This document shows, piece by piece, positions 22,601 to 30,203 of a DNA stretch of 34,392 nucleotides (its first letter is position 1; every line of letters starts with the position of its first letter). Made by a program: the position numbers and the translations under genes. This DNA is from an uncultured Bacteroidota bacterium. Lineage in GTDB: Bacteria; Bacteroidota; Bacteroidia; Bacteroidales; CG2-30-32-10. Below the pieces are notes generated by a model. It had not been told where the DNA came from. It saw only the letters and a program-made list of their open reading frames with translations, and did no database searches. The stretch spans positions 1-34,392 of the forward strand of contig CAISZK010000281.1 of NCBI GenBank assembly GCA_903889915.1. Reading direction: 5' to 3'.

Positions 22601-25600
22601 CCTTTAATTTTTATTTTCCACTGCTCTTTCTGACCGGGCAATAACTTATCCCTGAAAGTTTCGAATTTTATGTCTAATTCTTTGTTTGTATATGGTACTG
22701 TTATCACCTGCTCATTGTTGAAAAACCTGTTGTGTTTTACAGTGATCATGTGAATAGAGAGCCCGCCGCGATAATCTTCTTTGACCGGAACATAGATCAG
22801 TTTTTGTTCATTGTTCATTTTCAGCCATTTTTTCTTCAGTATTTTCCCATCATATTCCAGTTCGTAAAGGAAGGTAGTATTTGAGTCTCTTGTGCCAATA
22901 ATGAATGAAGCGCTGTCGCCCGGTTCGCACTTATCTTTTACCACTGAAAAGTAGTTGATGGAATTGTCAGGAACCTGTTTTTCCTTTTTTCCGTACACGG
23001 TGAAGTAACTGTAAAAGTCAACATCCTCGCCATATTTATCCTTGCTTTTGGCTTCCACCACATACGACCCGATCTTCCAGTCTTCAAGATCTTTTATTTT
23101 GACAACAGAATCCCCTGGTGTTTCAAAATTCATCTCAAACACCTTTGTATCCTTTTCCCACTTATACATATTGTTTTCGTCATCGTAAAGATCGAAGGGG
23201 AATGCCTGGGAATATTCTTCCTTTGTCATGAGGTATTTGTCAGGTTTATCCCACAACCTCGTGCGGAATACTTTATCAGGTTGTTTTAATTTGTAGATCT
23301 TTATTGTTCCCGTTGCCGGTTGTTTTTCACCATTCAGGTTCATGGTGGAAAGGTCAAATTCTGCTTTGTCCGATTTCTCCACCTCATAAGGAATGTTGAG
23401 TGAAATGTAAAGTGCTTTGTAACCAACCTCAACGTACTTCACTGCAGAACGTGTCTCTCCGGTCATATCTGTGACATCGGCATAGACAGTGTAAGTAAAT
23501 GTCGGGGTGTATTTTTTTGAAACGGCAGCATCCGGAATAGCTTTGAATTTTATGGTGAATTCTCCTTTTTCGTTGGTTGTTGTATCGCCATGTGCAATCT
23601 CCATCTGTGGTGAACTCGGATAATATCCCCTCCACCAATACCACCAGTAGGGGAAAGATGCTGTGCGCACAACCCTGTATTTTACATCTGCGTTATCAAT
23701 CACATTGCCGGCGTAAGCAATGGCCGATCCTTTAACTGTGATCATCTCATTAAGTTTGTAAGACCCCTTTACCGAATCAATGGAAGCTGAAAATTTCGGA
23801 CGCTTATATTCTTCAACAGAGAAATACTGAGTTCCGCTGCCGTTCGTGATATACACCTGGCCTGTGATGCCTGCAGGTGCAGTAAATGTTCCGTTAAATG
23901 TACCATATTCATTTGAAGTAAGGTCAAGAGATGAAACTTTCTGATAATTGACATCATAAAAAGTAACCGTTGTTTTTGCATTGGTGGCAATGGTATATTT
24001 TTTTCCGGTCTTGTCAGTGTTCAACAATATTCCTTTGAAGTAAATTGTTTGTCCCGGACGGTAAATAGCCCTGTCGGTGAAAAAGAAAGTCTTCAGATAA
24101 TTGGAATAGTCCGAATCATAAGGTTTATACTGGTAAAAATCATTTTCTGTGATGAGCTGGTCATTGCCAAGATCAAATTCCATTGAAAAATAATTGTAGT
24201 CAATTGCAATGGGTACTTCAAAATAACCATTCTCATCCGTCATGAATTTTTTCCATTTTGATGGTTCATACTCTCTCGTAAATGCATTATAGCTGCTCTT
24301 GATTGCCTGCGCTGATACGTTTTTCAAAGGCTGACCGGTTTCCCTGTTCAGGATATAAAAATCCATTGCGCCTTTGTCTTTTTGCCTGTTGACATAACTG
24401 ATGTTGGTCACCCAAAAATGGGAGTAGGCAATGATATCATCCTGCACTGAAAAATCCTTGTTGTTTGAAGCCAATATCAGATAATATCCAAGCGGGAGTG
24501 CATCAATTTTCATCTCAGCAGCATGTTGCTGGTAGTCGCTGTCGTTGGGAAATGTTATAGTCCATTCTTTCACAACATTCTTTTTCAGGTATTGTTTGAT
24601 CAGATCCTGGCCGTAATATTTCTGGCTGAGCTTTCTGTTTTCGTCATAAGTCATCTTGATAATACGGAATGAAATGCCGGAACCATTTTTGTATTTTACC
24701 AGTGTTTTCAATGATTTGTTGGGGGCATTGCCTTCTTCAAACTGCATGGAAATACTGGTACTAAGGATTGACACTTTCAGATTTTTACAACTCATCGCGC
24801 CATAAGATGTGGGATAAGCCTTGACGGCTTCGTCACATTTTTCAACAGCTTTTTTCAACAGCCATTTGTAGTCTTCCGATTTTGACGGATTATACAAACT
24901 TCCTTTGGTGTAATAAGCCATTGCCAGTGCATAGGTGATATCTGTTGAAGCTGCAAATTTTGAATATTTAGGTTCAAGGTCAAGCAGCGCCTGCAAATAC
25001 AAACTGTCCTTTGTTTCCAATACGGAATTTGTTTTCACAAATTTCAGACGCTTCAGATCGGCATCTATCAGCGCTGAGGGATCAGCATCCTGTGCGTGAA
25101 AACTCAGCAGGTCCTGGAAGATCTTTGTTGCATAGAATTTCAGCGACAATGAATCTTTCGACGTGATGTTAAGCTTTGCAAACTCAGCTGCCGGTTTTAA
25201 ATAATCTTCATTGTTGATCTCAAATTTATAAACAGGTTTGGTTAGCGAGGCTTCGTCGTTCATAAAAAAATCAACGGCCCTGTGGGCAAGAAAATCATAG
25301 AGTGTGGGACGCAAATAACGGGCGGCTGTGTCTTCAACAATGATGTCGTTGTAAAGATCCAGTTTTGTCTTCTTCAGATTTTCCGCGTCATTCAGCGAAA
25401 GAACATAATTGGAAATTACTTCTTTGATCAGTTTTTTCAGGTCCCATGTCTTCATGTCATCGTCCTTATAGTTGACCGTTTCCGTGCGTTTATACCAGGT
25501 GTAGCGGTTGATGACATAATAGCGCCAGTACATTTCGGCAAGCACCGAATGCAGCACGGGTTTTATAGGAAATGCAGCATCTGCAAGCTCGGTCTTCAGC

Positions 25601-25926
25601 GATGCAATACTTTTTTCGTACGAGTCCTCGCTGTAGTCATTTTCGAGCTTCATTTTATACATGATGGCCTTTACAAACTGTGGGGCATTATTGTCGGCTT
25701 TAGCTTTTTTGTAAATGATCAGAACTTCTTCAAGCGCCGATTTAGTGAGGCCTTTGGCAATAAGCGAATCAATTTTCGCCCACGATTTTTCATATCCGCC
25801 TTTGACATCAAGCAGCGCCATTTTCGCATTTTCTTTTTCTTTCGCGATGTGGCGGCTTACAAAATAATTTCCTGCAAAAGTGAGGATGGTTAATACACTG
25901 ATAAGTAAAACAAGCTTTGCTTTCAT
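19690..25926 (-). CDS. Alpha-2-macroglobulin family protein with thioester motif
   Basis: 2078 residues. The N-terminal hydrophobic segment (~4-24) has no lipobox Cys, so it is a signal peptide or anchor. A helical N-terminal region runs to ~400. Macroglobulin domains follow, with the DRAIYRPGQTIYFKG signature at ~615-630. The A2M core domain (DETAFFFPQLQTDENGE, TKWKMM) lies at ~1295-1390, and the thioester motif C-A-E-Q at C1529-Q1532. An alpha/alpha-toroid with GGFPWFGGDEDD follows, and a receptor-binding-like C-terminus. Bacterial members trap proteases in the periplasm through the Cys-Gln thioester, and that motif is intact here. Residues ~1123-1208 are strikingly Tyr/Asn/Trp-rich. No adjacent pbpC, the usual partner in Proteobacteria, is present. 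It is probably monocistronic. Confidence 0.93.
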   Translation of the reverse strand: MKAKLVLLISVLTILTFAGNYFVSRHIAKEKENAKMALLDVKGGYEKSWAKIDSLIAKGLTKSALEEVLIIYKKAKADNNAPQFVKAIMYKMKLENDYSEDSYEKSIASLKTELADAAFPIKPVLHSVLAEMYWRYYVINRYTWYKRTETVNYKDDDMKTWDLKKLIKEVISNYVLSLNDAENLKKTKLDLYNDIIVEDTAARYLRPTLYDFLAHRAVDFFMNDEASLTKPVYKFEINNEDYLKPAAEFAKLNITSKDSLSLKFYATKIFQDLLSFHAQDADPSALIDADLKRLKFVKTNSVLETKDSLYLQALLDLEPKYSKFAASTDITYALAMAYYTKGSLYNPSKSEDYKWLLKKAVEKCDEAVKAYPTSYGAMSCKNLKVSILSTSISMQFEEGNAPNKSLKTLVKYKNGSGISFRIIKMTYDENRKLSQKYYGQDLIKQYLKKNVVKEWTITFPNDSDYQQHAAEMKIDALPLGYYLILASNNKDFSVQDDIIAYSHFWVTNISYVNRQKDKGAMDFYILNRETGQPLKNVSAQAIKSSYNAFTREYEPSKWKKFMTDENGYFEVPIAIDYNYFSMEFDLGNDQLITENDFYQYKPYDSDYSNYLKTFFFTDRAIYRPGQTIYFKGILLNTDKTGKKYTIATNAKTTVTFYDVNYQKVSSLDLTSNEYGTFNGTFTAPAGITGQVYITNGSGTQYFSVEEYKRPKFSASIDSVKGSYKLNEMITVKGSAIAYAGNVIDNADVKYRVVRTASFPYWWYWWRGYYPSSPQMEIAHGDTTTNEKGEFTIKFKAIPDAAVSKKYTPTFTYTVYADVTDMTGETRSAVKYVEVGYKALYISLNIPYEVEKSDKAEFDLSTMNLNGEKQPATGTIKIYKLKQPDKVFRTRLWDKPDKYLMTKEEYSQAFPFDLYDDENNMYKWEKDTKVFEMNFETPGDSVVKIKDLEDWKIGSYVVEAKSKDKYGEDVDFYSYFTVYGKKEKQVPDNSINYFSVVKDKCEPGDSASFIIGTRDSNTTFLYELEYDGKILKKKWLKMNNEQKLIYVPVKEDYRGGLSIHMITVKHNRFFNNEQVITVPYTNKELDIKFETFRDKLLPGQKEQWKIKIKGKNGDKVAAEMLATMYDASLDAYKPNYWYFNIYDSYYSSLYWDSYYCFNTNTSTSYSFYDNLYSYPKYRYYDKLNWFGFEYGGYYRYNNYYGYDGDYQEQAEMETKAVGQSTFGLVSDRAISGEDKEKYKDVAKNEENSKVDESSNIPVSTVTAGIGGVAAHEATGNKAGELLPGGSGPTISLAGVQARANFDETAFFFPQLQTDENGEVIISFTIPEALTKWKMMGLATTKDLKIGQIEKELVTQKQLMIVPNAPRFFREGDTLSFSAKVSNLTTKEMKGTAQLFLFDATTMKSIDALCSNSDTIKTFTSAKGQSASLTWKIIIPEGISAIKYKTVATAESYSDGEEMVIPVLNNRMLVTETLPLPVRGKETRNFSFTKLLNSKSSTTLKNYKLTLEFTSNPAWYAIQALPYMMEYPYECAEQVFDRYYANSIATHIANSYPKIKAVFDSWKILPSDALLSKLEKNEELKSLLLEETPWVLQAKDESERKQRVALLFNLNKMSYELDKALKKLEKMQLSNGGFPWFGGDEDDRYITQYIVTGLGHLNKLGVTDIKENTNCWRMVQSGVKYLDDRMREDYDWILQNYTKEEMAKNHLSELEIQYLYSRTYFLDDIKITSKNEDAYNYFLGQAKKYWLDNSRYLQGMIALALNRTGNKTTATDIMKSLKENSISSDEMGMYWKDMSSGYYWYQAPIETQSLLIEAFDEVANDSVSVENLKVWLLKQKQTQDWKTTKATAEACYALLLRGANWLASDQLVQIKVGDEVVDPKKMDNVKVEAGTGYFKTSWSGKEITPEMGNVTVTKSDNGVSWGALYWQYFEQLDKITPAVTPLTLSKKLFLNKTSDTGPVLDLITPTTKLKIGDKITVRIELSVDRTMEYVHMKDMRASGFEPVNVISQYKYQDGLGYYESTRDASTNFFFSVLPKGTYVFEYPLFVTHDGNFSNGITNIECMYAPEFSAHSEGIRVKIGK

Positions 25927-26311
25927 AGTGAGTGATTTTTATTAAGGTGCAATTTATAAAAATAATTTGACTGAATTCACTTAAGAGATGAAAAAAAATC
26001 GGGATTCCATAAAACTATTGAAAAAAGATAAATTTTTTTACTGACTTTAATTTGCTAAAAAGATTCACATTTCAAATTGTCCGATTGCTCAAATATGGCA
26101 TGGATAATGGGATTTTCAATGATAGATGTTCAGTTTATTAAATTTTGGTCGGATTACAAATCCTGATAGTAAAACGGAATGGATTAATTAAATCCGTTCC
26201 GACACGCATCAAATCCGGACCGATATATGATGGTACTATAAAAGTAGTCAGAAGAAAACTGTCAAAAAAAGCTGCGGAGTGATGACAGTTTGAAACGGTA
26301 TTTATTCAAAC
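25927..26311. repeat. Intergenic region with CGGATT-type palindromic repeat
   Basis: No gene is supported. At 26147-26221 there is a compact repeat: TCGGATTACAAATCC (itself a GGATT/AATCC dyad), GGAATGGATTAATTAAATCC, then GTTCCGAC and AAATCCGGACCGA. Its left half matches 453-495 and its right half matches 807-854. A degenerate relative of the 3444 palindrome (GCGGAGTGATGACAGTTT) follows at 26273-26291, with AACTGTC/GACAGTT arms around it. Confidence 0.65.
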
Positions 26312-26336
26312 AAAAAAACCCGGTCTCCCGGGTTAA
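26312..26336 (-). terminator. Rho-independent terminator of the DUF3108 gene
   Basis: On the minus strand AACCCGG (26334-26328) and CCGGGTT (26323-26317) form a GC-rich 7-bp stem with a 4-nt loop. A run of seven T follows, 24 bp after the stop codon. Confidence 0.8.
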
Positions 26337-26359
26337 GATTAAAAATACATGTTGAGAAA

Positions 26360-27169
26360 TTATTGTGTTTTTGACGTTAGCGTATTTGCAAGCCCTGTGT
26401 ATTTGATGATCTCGAGTTTTACTTTTCCAACAATCACTGCCGATTCAGCAAGTATGGGAATATGGTTGGCATCGTCGCTGATCCAGAGGGTCATTGGATA
26501 TGGGTCTTTAAACACACTGCCTGTGGCAACCATTGGTTTAAATTTTAAACATTTGTAGGTGCCCATATCAATGGTGATGGTTTCTTTTCCTTCGTAAACT
26601 ATTTTTGAAGTGTAAACGGAATCATCCAGGAAAAATGGTATTGGATATTCTTTTCCTATTGTAGCATCGCTAAAGTCGAGGTTGCGGGCATAATAGAAAG
26701 ATGAAATAATGTCCTGAATATTTTCGTCCACAGCAGTGGTTTTTGATGTGGAATTTTTATTATTCGTTTGGATAGCCAGATTTTTAAATTGGTTAAAAGT
26801 AACGTCCTGACTTATCTTGTAGCCACCTTCGTTCACACGGCGGATAAAAACCCAGGGTACAAGAGCATCCTCATCAATATAGGTCTCATAGCGGTCAACA
26901 ACCTTGAAGAATAAATTGAATGCTCCCTTGGTAAGCCCAAGCCCCACCACATGGTATGTGCTGCGACCTTTGACAGGAGTGTTCTCATTTTTAACTTCCA
27001 GTTGGGCTTCGCCTGCATTTACTTTTCCCGTAAGTATGGCATCGTAATAAACTTTATAGAGCAGCAGCTCGCCTCTTTTAAAAGCAGTGTTGGTAACTGA
27101 ACGCAATGTCTGTGCCTGAAGATAAGAACCGATTAAAATAATTGCAACGGTAAGAATGGACTTTTTCAT
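26360..27169 (-). CDS. DUF3108 domain secreted protein
   Basis: 269 residues with a signal peptide (MKKSILTVAIILIGSYLQAQ). The body matches the DUF3108 family: AFKRGELLLYKVYYDAILTGKVNAGEA near residue 30, YHVVGLGLTKGAFNLFFKVVDRYET at ~72-97, then DIISSFYYARNLD and a C-terminal MTLWISDDANHIPILAESAVIVGKVKLEI. These periplasmic proteins have no established biochemical role and are lipoprotein-carrier-like in predicted fold. Length is normal. It is transcribed towards the alpha-2-macroglobulin gene's direction but separated from it by a terminator, so the two are probably not one operon. Confidence 0.85.
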   Translation of the reverse strand: MKKSILTVAIILIGSYLQAQTLRSVTNTAFKRGELLLYKVYYDAILTGKVNAGEAQLEVKNENTPVKGRSTYHVVGLGLTKGAFNLFFKVVDRYETYIDEDALVPWVFIRRVNEGGYKISQDVTFNQFKNLAIQTNNKNSTSKTTAVDENIQDIISSFYYARNLDFSDATIGKEYPIPFFLDDSVYTSKIVYEGKETITIDMGTYKCLKFKPMVATGSVFKDPYPMTLWISDDANHIPILAESAVIVGKVKLEIIKYTGLANTLTSKTQ

Positions 27170-27228
27170 AGCTTTTAGTTTTTGATTTGGTTAAAGGTAA
27201 ACAAAAATTGTTCCAAAGTTGAAAAGAG

Positions 27229-27275
27229 TTTGAAAAGTTTGAATTGTTTGAAGAGCTTGAAGGGTTTGAAAAGTT
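27229..27275. repeat. 9-bp-period TTTGAANNG array
   Basis: Five exact 9-bp steps: TTTGAAAAG, TTTGAATTG, TTTGAAGAG, CTTGAAGGG, TTTGAAAAG, then TTTGATG. It is the inverse of the 9-bp array at 10799-10834. It lies upstream of the DUF3108 gene. Confidence 0.8.
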
Positions 27276-27336
27276 TGATGTTCAGGGTTTCATGTTCATA
27301 ATTTGTTGTTGGGAGCAATGTAAAATGTTTCGGGTT

Positions 27337-27456
27337 TCAGGTATCGGGTTGGTGAGTTAACAATCGTGGAATGGCTTGTTCATAGCAAAATTTCCAACCT
27401 TTCATGTCTTGTTCGTATTCATCAAACAGCCTCTGCAATTCTTGTTTTTTTGTCAT
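27337..27456 (-). CDS. Possible 39-residue ORF coupled to the lipoprotein gene
   Basis: The ATG (27454-27456) shares one base with the TGA stop of the upstream lipoprotein gene (27456-27458). The reading MTKKQELQRLFDEYEQDMKG, WKFCYEQAIPRLL, THQPDT is protein-like (amphipathic helix, Trp, Cys) and the first ~32 codons do not look like intergenic repeat. The last ~7 codons enter low-complexity word DNA, so the gene may be truncated. No family is recognised. Confidence 0.35.
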   Translation of the reverse strand: MTKKQELQRLFDEYEQDMKGWKFCYEQAIPRLLTHQPDT

Positions 27457-27890
27457 CAAATTTCTTCGTGATTAACAGAGTAACCCACAATTTTTATAGC
27501 ATTGTCAACTTTTTCCAGTCTGAATAATTCCTTTGTGGAATCGTTAATGTAATTCACTTTATAGAGGAGTTCATAAACGGCTCCTGAGTTGGTTCCGGAA
27601 ACACTTTTCGATGAAAAGTCAATGATAGTATGATCGCGAACGCCGCCATATTTCCTAAGCACCTTGCTCAGGGCGCTGTCCAATTTGGTTGAATCGGTAG
27701 CGCTGAAAAACTCTTTACTCATCAGTTTATGAATGTTGGTGAAGTCGCGCAATTCATAACGAATATAGAATTTGTCAACAATTTTAGCAGCATCGTTCTC
27801 ATCATCGTTGTCATTTAATCTGGTGTAATTGCACTGGCAGCAGGCTAAAAAAAGCAAACAGATAAATGATGTAATAATTTTAATTTTCAT
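27456..27890 (-). CDS. Small putative lipoprotein, NTF2/DUF4019-like
   Basis: 144 residues. The N-terminus MKIKIITSFICLLFLACCQC has a hydrophobic core ending in FLAC, a near-lipobox with Cys17 as the likely lipidated residue. The mature part (AAKIVDKFYIRYELRDFTNIHKLMS, FFSATDSTKLDSAL, then a beta-rich end YELLYKVNYINDSTKELFRLEKV) has the helix-then-curved-sheet order of small NTF2-like proteins such as DUF4019. No catalytic residue is evident. It is probably anchored in the inner or outer membrane facing the periplasm. A short coupled frame follows. Function is unknown. Confidence 0.72.
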   Translation of the reverse strand: MKIKIITSFICLLFLACCQCNYTRLNDNDDENDAAKIVDKFYIRYELRDFTNIHKLMSKEFFSATDSTKLDSALSKVLRKYGGVRDHTIIDFSSKSVSGTNSGAVYELLYKVNYINDSTKELFRLEKVDNAIKIVGYSVNHEEI

Positions 27891-28289
27891 GACTCTGTAT
27901 CCTATTAAAAAAGCAAGTAAAATTAAACTTTTTTATCAAATCAATATTACTTTTCAAATTAATATTCAATAATTAATTCAATTCGTTATTTCATTAAACA
28001 CTACCCTAAAACTATAGGTCAAAAAGAAATTTACCATTTCTAAATTGTATAATTTAATAGCCCTGGATTTAATAGAAAGCTGTTTTTATAACGAAATAAC
28101 AAAGCAAAGGGCATGTTGTTAATTATTGAGTTTCTTTTTGCATTTTAAACAGGCGAAGGTCTCTCTTTTTATTATTTCAGTGACTACTTTTTATTATTAT
28201 TTGTACATTTACAACCAATAAAAAATTGCCGCATTGAAGTGCAATTGAAAAAGATTTAAAAGGAATTAGTAAAAGATAAATTCAATCAA
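27891..28289. other. 399-bp AT-rich divergent intergenic region, no gene seen
   Basis: Very AT-rich with short stop-interrupted frames on both strands. No palindrome or array of the kinds seen elsewhere. TACATTTA at 28204-28211, one base off TAnnTTTG, is a weak promoter candidate for the YCII gene. Confidence 0.5.
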
Positions 28290-28640
28290 ATGAACGAATA
28301 CATTTTAATCTTCCGTCATGAAGATGGACAGAAAATAGCATCAGCAGAGCAATTGGATATCTGGATGCAACAAACTCATGCATGGTTGGGACCTATGGTT
28401 GCACAAAAAAAACTGGTTGGTGGTAATGGTCTGCTGTTCGACGATAGCAAGATCGTTTGGCACAAAGGTGTTGTCACCGAAGGTCCTTTTGGCAAAGTTA
28501 AGGAAACCCTCGGAGGATATGTTATTATACTCGCAGACACCGTTGATGAAGCCGCTGAATTTGCCAAAGGCTGCCCCGTTTTGCAGGGCGAAGGAAACAG
28601 CGTGGAAGTAAGGAAAATTGGTAAAGCCAAAGACTTTTGA
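28290..28640 (+). CDS. YCII-related (DGPF-type) domain protein
   Basis: 116 residues with the YCII/DGPF pattern. MNEYILIFRHEDG forms the first strand, QLDIWMQQTHAWLGPM the helix with a conserved His-bearing segment, then VVTEGPFGKVKETLGGYVII, equivalent to the family's DGPFxExKExxGG motif, and a C-terminal AAEFAKGCPVL helix. The ferredoxin-like fold forms dimers with a buried polar pocket; a few relatives are dehalogenase- or isomerase-like, but most have no known substrate. It is cytoplasmic. The LysE-like gene follows after 76 bp; co-transcription is possible, though repeat words separate them. Confidence 0.88.
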   Translation: MNEYILIFRHEDGQKIASAEQLDIWMQQTHAWLGPMVAQKKLVGGNGLLFDDSKIVWHKGVVTEGPFGKVKETLGGYVIILADTVDEAAEFAKGCPVLQGEGNSVEVRKIGKAKDF

Positions 28641-28716
28641 AAAAGACCCAAGACCCAAATTCCAAATTCCAAGTGGGGCGAACCCAAAACTTGAAACACG
28701 AAACTAGTTAACTCCC

Positions 28717-29322
28717 GTGCTAAACTACCTAATTTTCGGAATCGTTTATGCCTTTGCCTGCGTGGTGCAGCCGGGGCCATTTCAGGCTTTTCTGTTTTCG
28801 CAGAGCCTGGCGCATGGCTGGCGCAAAACCATTCCGCTGGTGTTTGCCCCATTGCTGAGCGACTGGATCGTTATCATTCTGGTGTTGCTCGCCCTTACCA
28901 ATGTTCCCCATGATTTTCTGCATGTTCTTCAGTGTTGTGGCGGTGTGTTTCTCCTCTATCTTGCTTATGGCGCCTACAAAAACTGGCGTACATTCAATCA
29001 AAACGAAAATAAAAAAGTACCTGTTCAACAAAACATTTTCAAGGCTGTGATGGTAAATTTTTTGAATCCCAATCCTTATCTTGGATGGAGCCTGGTGATG
29101 GGACCAATGCTGATAAAGGGCTGGAATGAAACGCCTGCTTATGGAATTATTTTGTTGCTGGCATTCTATGGCACCATGATCATTTGCTCGATTGGAATGA
29201 TTGCTTTGTTCTCCATTGCACGCACCATGGGTCAACGCGTGATCCGCGCTTCCATCGGAATCTCGGTAATTGCATTATTTGCTTTTGGAGTTTTTCAGCT
29301 TTATTTTGGAATTGTGGGTTAA
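28717..29322 (+). CDS. LysE/RhtB family amino-acid exporter-like protein
   Basis: 201 residues with six hydrophobic segments. The LysE-superfamily opening VQPGPFQAFLFSQSLAHGWRK at ~17-37 corresponds to the family's PGP...G...G motif. A mid-protein loop (KNWRTFNQNENKK) is followed by VMVNFLNPNPYLGW, matching the conserved NPK/NPN segment. Family members export amino acids or related metabolites across the inner membrane; the substrate here cannot be told. The start must be GTG at 28717, because an in-frame TAG lies at 28705 and no ATG intervenes. The gene is enclosed by 26-bp inverted repeats and faces phoU convergently. Confidence 0.87.
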   Translation: MLNYLIFGIVYAFACVVQPGPFQAFLFSQSLAHGWRKTIPLVFAPLLSDWIVIILVLLALTNVPHDFLHVLQCCGGVFLLYLAYGAYKNWRTFNQNENKKVPVQQNIFKAVMVNFLNPNPYLGWSLVMGPMLIKGWNETPAYGIILLLAFYGTMIICSIGMIALFSIARTMGQRVIRASIGISVIALFAFGVFQLYFGIVG

Positions 29323-29350
29323 GAAAAAATAAGCTCCAAATCTCAAACTC

Positions 29351-29381
29351 CAAATTCAAAGGTGGCACCCCTTGGAATTTG
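29351..29381. terminator. Candidate bidirectional hairpin between LysE-like gene and phoU
   Basis: CAAATTCAAAGG (29351-29362) and 29370-29381 form a 12-bp stem with one mismatch and a 7-nt loop, 28 bp after one stop codon and 27 bp before the other. There is no strong T tract on either strand. Confidence 0.4.
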
Positions 29382-29407
29382 AAATTTGGGTCTTGGATCT
29401 TGGTATT

Positions 29408-30097
29408 TCAAGGCTTCTTCTCTTCCTTGTTCACCAACCCCTTTGTCCGGTGCTTTAGCACCTTTGCTTCAATATAGAAAATAATTTCTTCAGCAATGTT
29501 CTTGGTCTGGTCGCCTACGCGCTCAAGTCTTCTGATTATTGAAAGCATGCTGAGTCCGTGTTCAATTTCCTTAGGATTCATTTTGATATAATCAGCAATT
29601 ACAGAATTGGCTTTTCTGTTGATAGTATCAAGCTTTTCATCCCTTCCGAAAATTGCACGGGCAGTCTGGTTATTTTCTGTTTCAAAAGAATCGAGTGTGT
29701 CGCAAAGCATGGCAATACATTCTTCATACATCTGGATGACGCCAGTTTTATCGAACAGATCCTTTTGAAAAGGCTGATCAAATTCTTTAATGATCAATGC
29801 TATTCCCTGGGCATAATCACCAATGCGCTCAAGGTTGTAATTGATCTTGAGAACAGCCAAAACAAAGCGCAGGTCAATGGCAACAGGGTTATAGAGTGCC
29901 AGAATGTTCTCGCAATCCCTGTCAATTTTCAGTTCATAAACATTTACGCGCTTCTCGTTGATGTCAACATCGGTGGCGACATCTTTGTCGAACAGTGATA
30001 ATGCACTTTTTGATTTATTCATCTGGCGGATGACAAGCATCCACATTTCGTTTAGCTCTGCTCTCAGCAGTTTTAGTTCCGTATCTAAGTGAGTCAT
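29408..30097 (-). CDS. phoU: Phosphate signalling/transport regulator PhoU
   Basis: 229 residues forming the two three-helix bundles of PhoU. The first repeat contains NVYELKIDRDCE and LERIGDYAQGI. The second contains DTINRKANSV and LERVGDQTKNIAEEI. The paired ERxGDxxxxI motifs are the metal-binding helices of the family. PhoU sits on PstB/PstSCAB and keeps the phosphate-sensing kinase off when phosphate is ample. It is the last gene of the pst locus, 106 bp after pstB; that gap carries repeat words. No phoB/phoR is in the window. All expected motifs are present. Confidence 0.94.
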   Translation of the reverse strand: MTHLDTELKLLRAELNEMWMLVIRQMNKSKSALSLFDKDVATDVDINEKRVNVYELKIDRDCENILALYNPVAIDLRFVLAVLKINYNLERIGDYAQGIALIIKEFDQPFQKDLFDKTGVIQMYEECIAMLCDTLDSFETENNQTARAIFGRDEKLDTINRKANSVIADYIKMNPKEIEHGLSMLSIIRRLERVGDQTKNIAEEIIFYIEAKVLKHRTKGLVNKEEKKP

Positions 30098-30123
30098 TTT
30101 TTTTGTTTAAAAAGTTTGAAATA

Positions 30124-30200
30124 TTTGTTGTTTGTTGTTCGGTTCAAAGTTTCTTCAAGTACTTTAGAAACTTTAGCACACTTCGAACTTTAGACACTTT
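30124..30200. repeat. Short-period word array (CTTTAG), locus 3
   Basis: TTGTTGTTTGTTGTTCGG, TTCAAAG, then ACTTTAGAA, ACTTTAGCAC, ACTTCGAA and CTTTAGAC steps, in the same order as 6222-6296. It lies directly 3' of the pstB stop codon at 30204, between pstB and phoU. Confidence 0.7.
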
Positions 30201-30203
30201 TTT

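Larger units (their letters stand above)
28648..29396. repeat. 26-bp inverted repeats flanking the LysE-like gene
   Basis: Left arm 28648-28673 (CCAAGACCCAAATT, then CAAATTCCAAG) and right arm 29371-29396 match in inverse orientation at 25 of 26 positions. They enclose exactly one gene, the LysE-like exporter. No transposase is inside and no target-site duplication is obvious. Confidence 0.65.

Noticed and set aside
25282-25893. 203-codon plus-strand open frame
   Set aside because: Antisense to the N-terminal part of the alpha-2-macroglobulin gene; the translation is rich in Cys, Phe, His and Arg, typical of a shadow frame.
28376-28852. 158-codon minus-strand frame across the YCII and LysE-like genes
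   Set aside because: It is antisense to two genes with clear family motifs and reads through repeat words.
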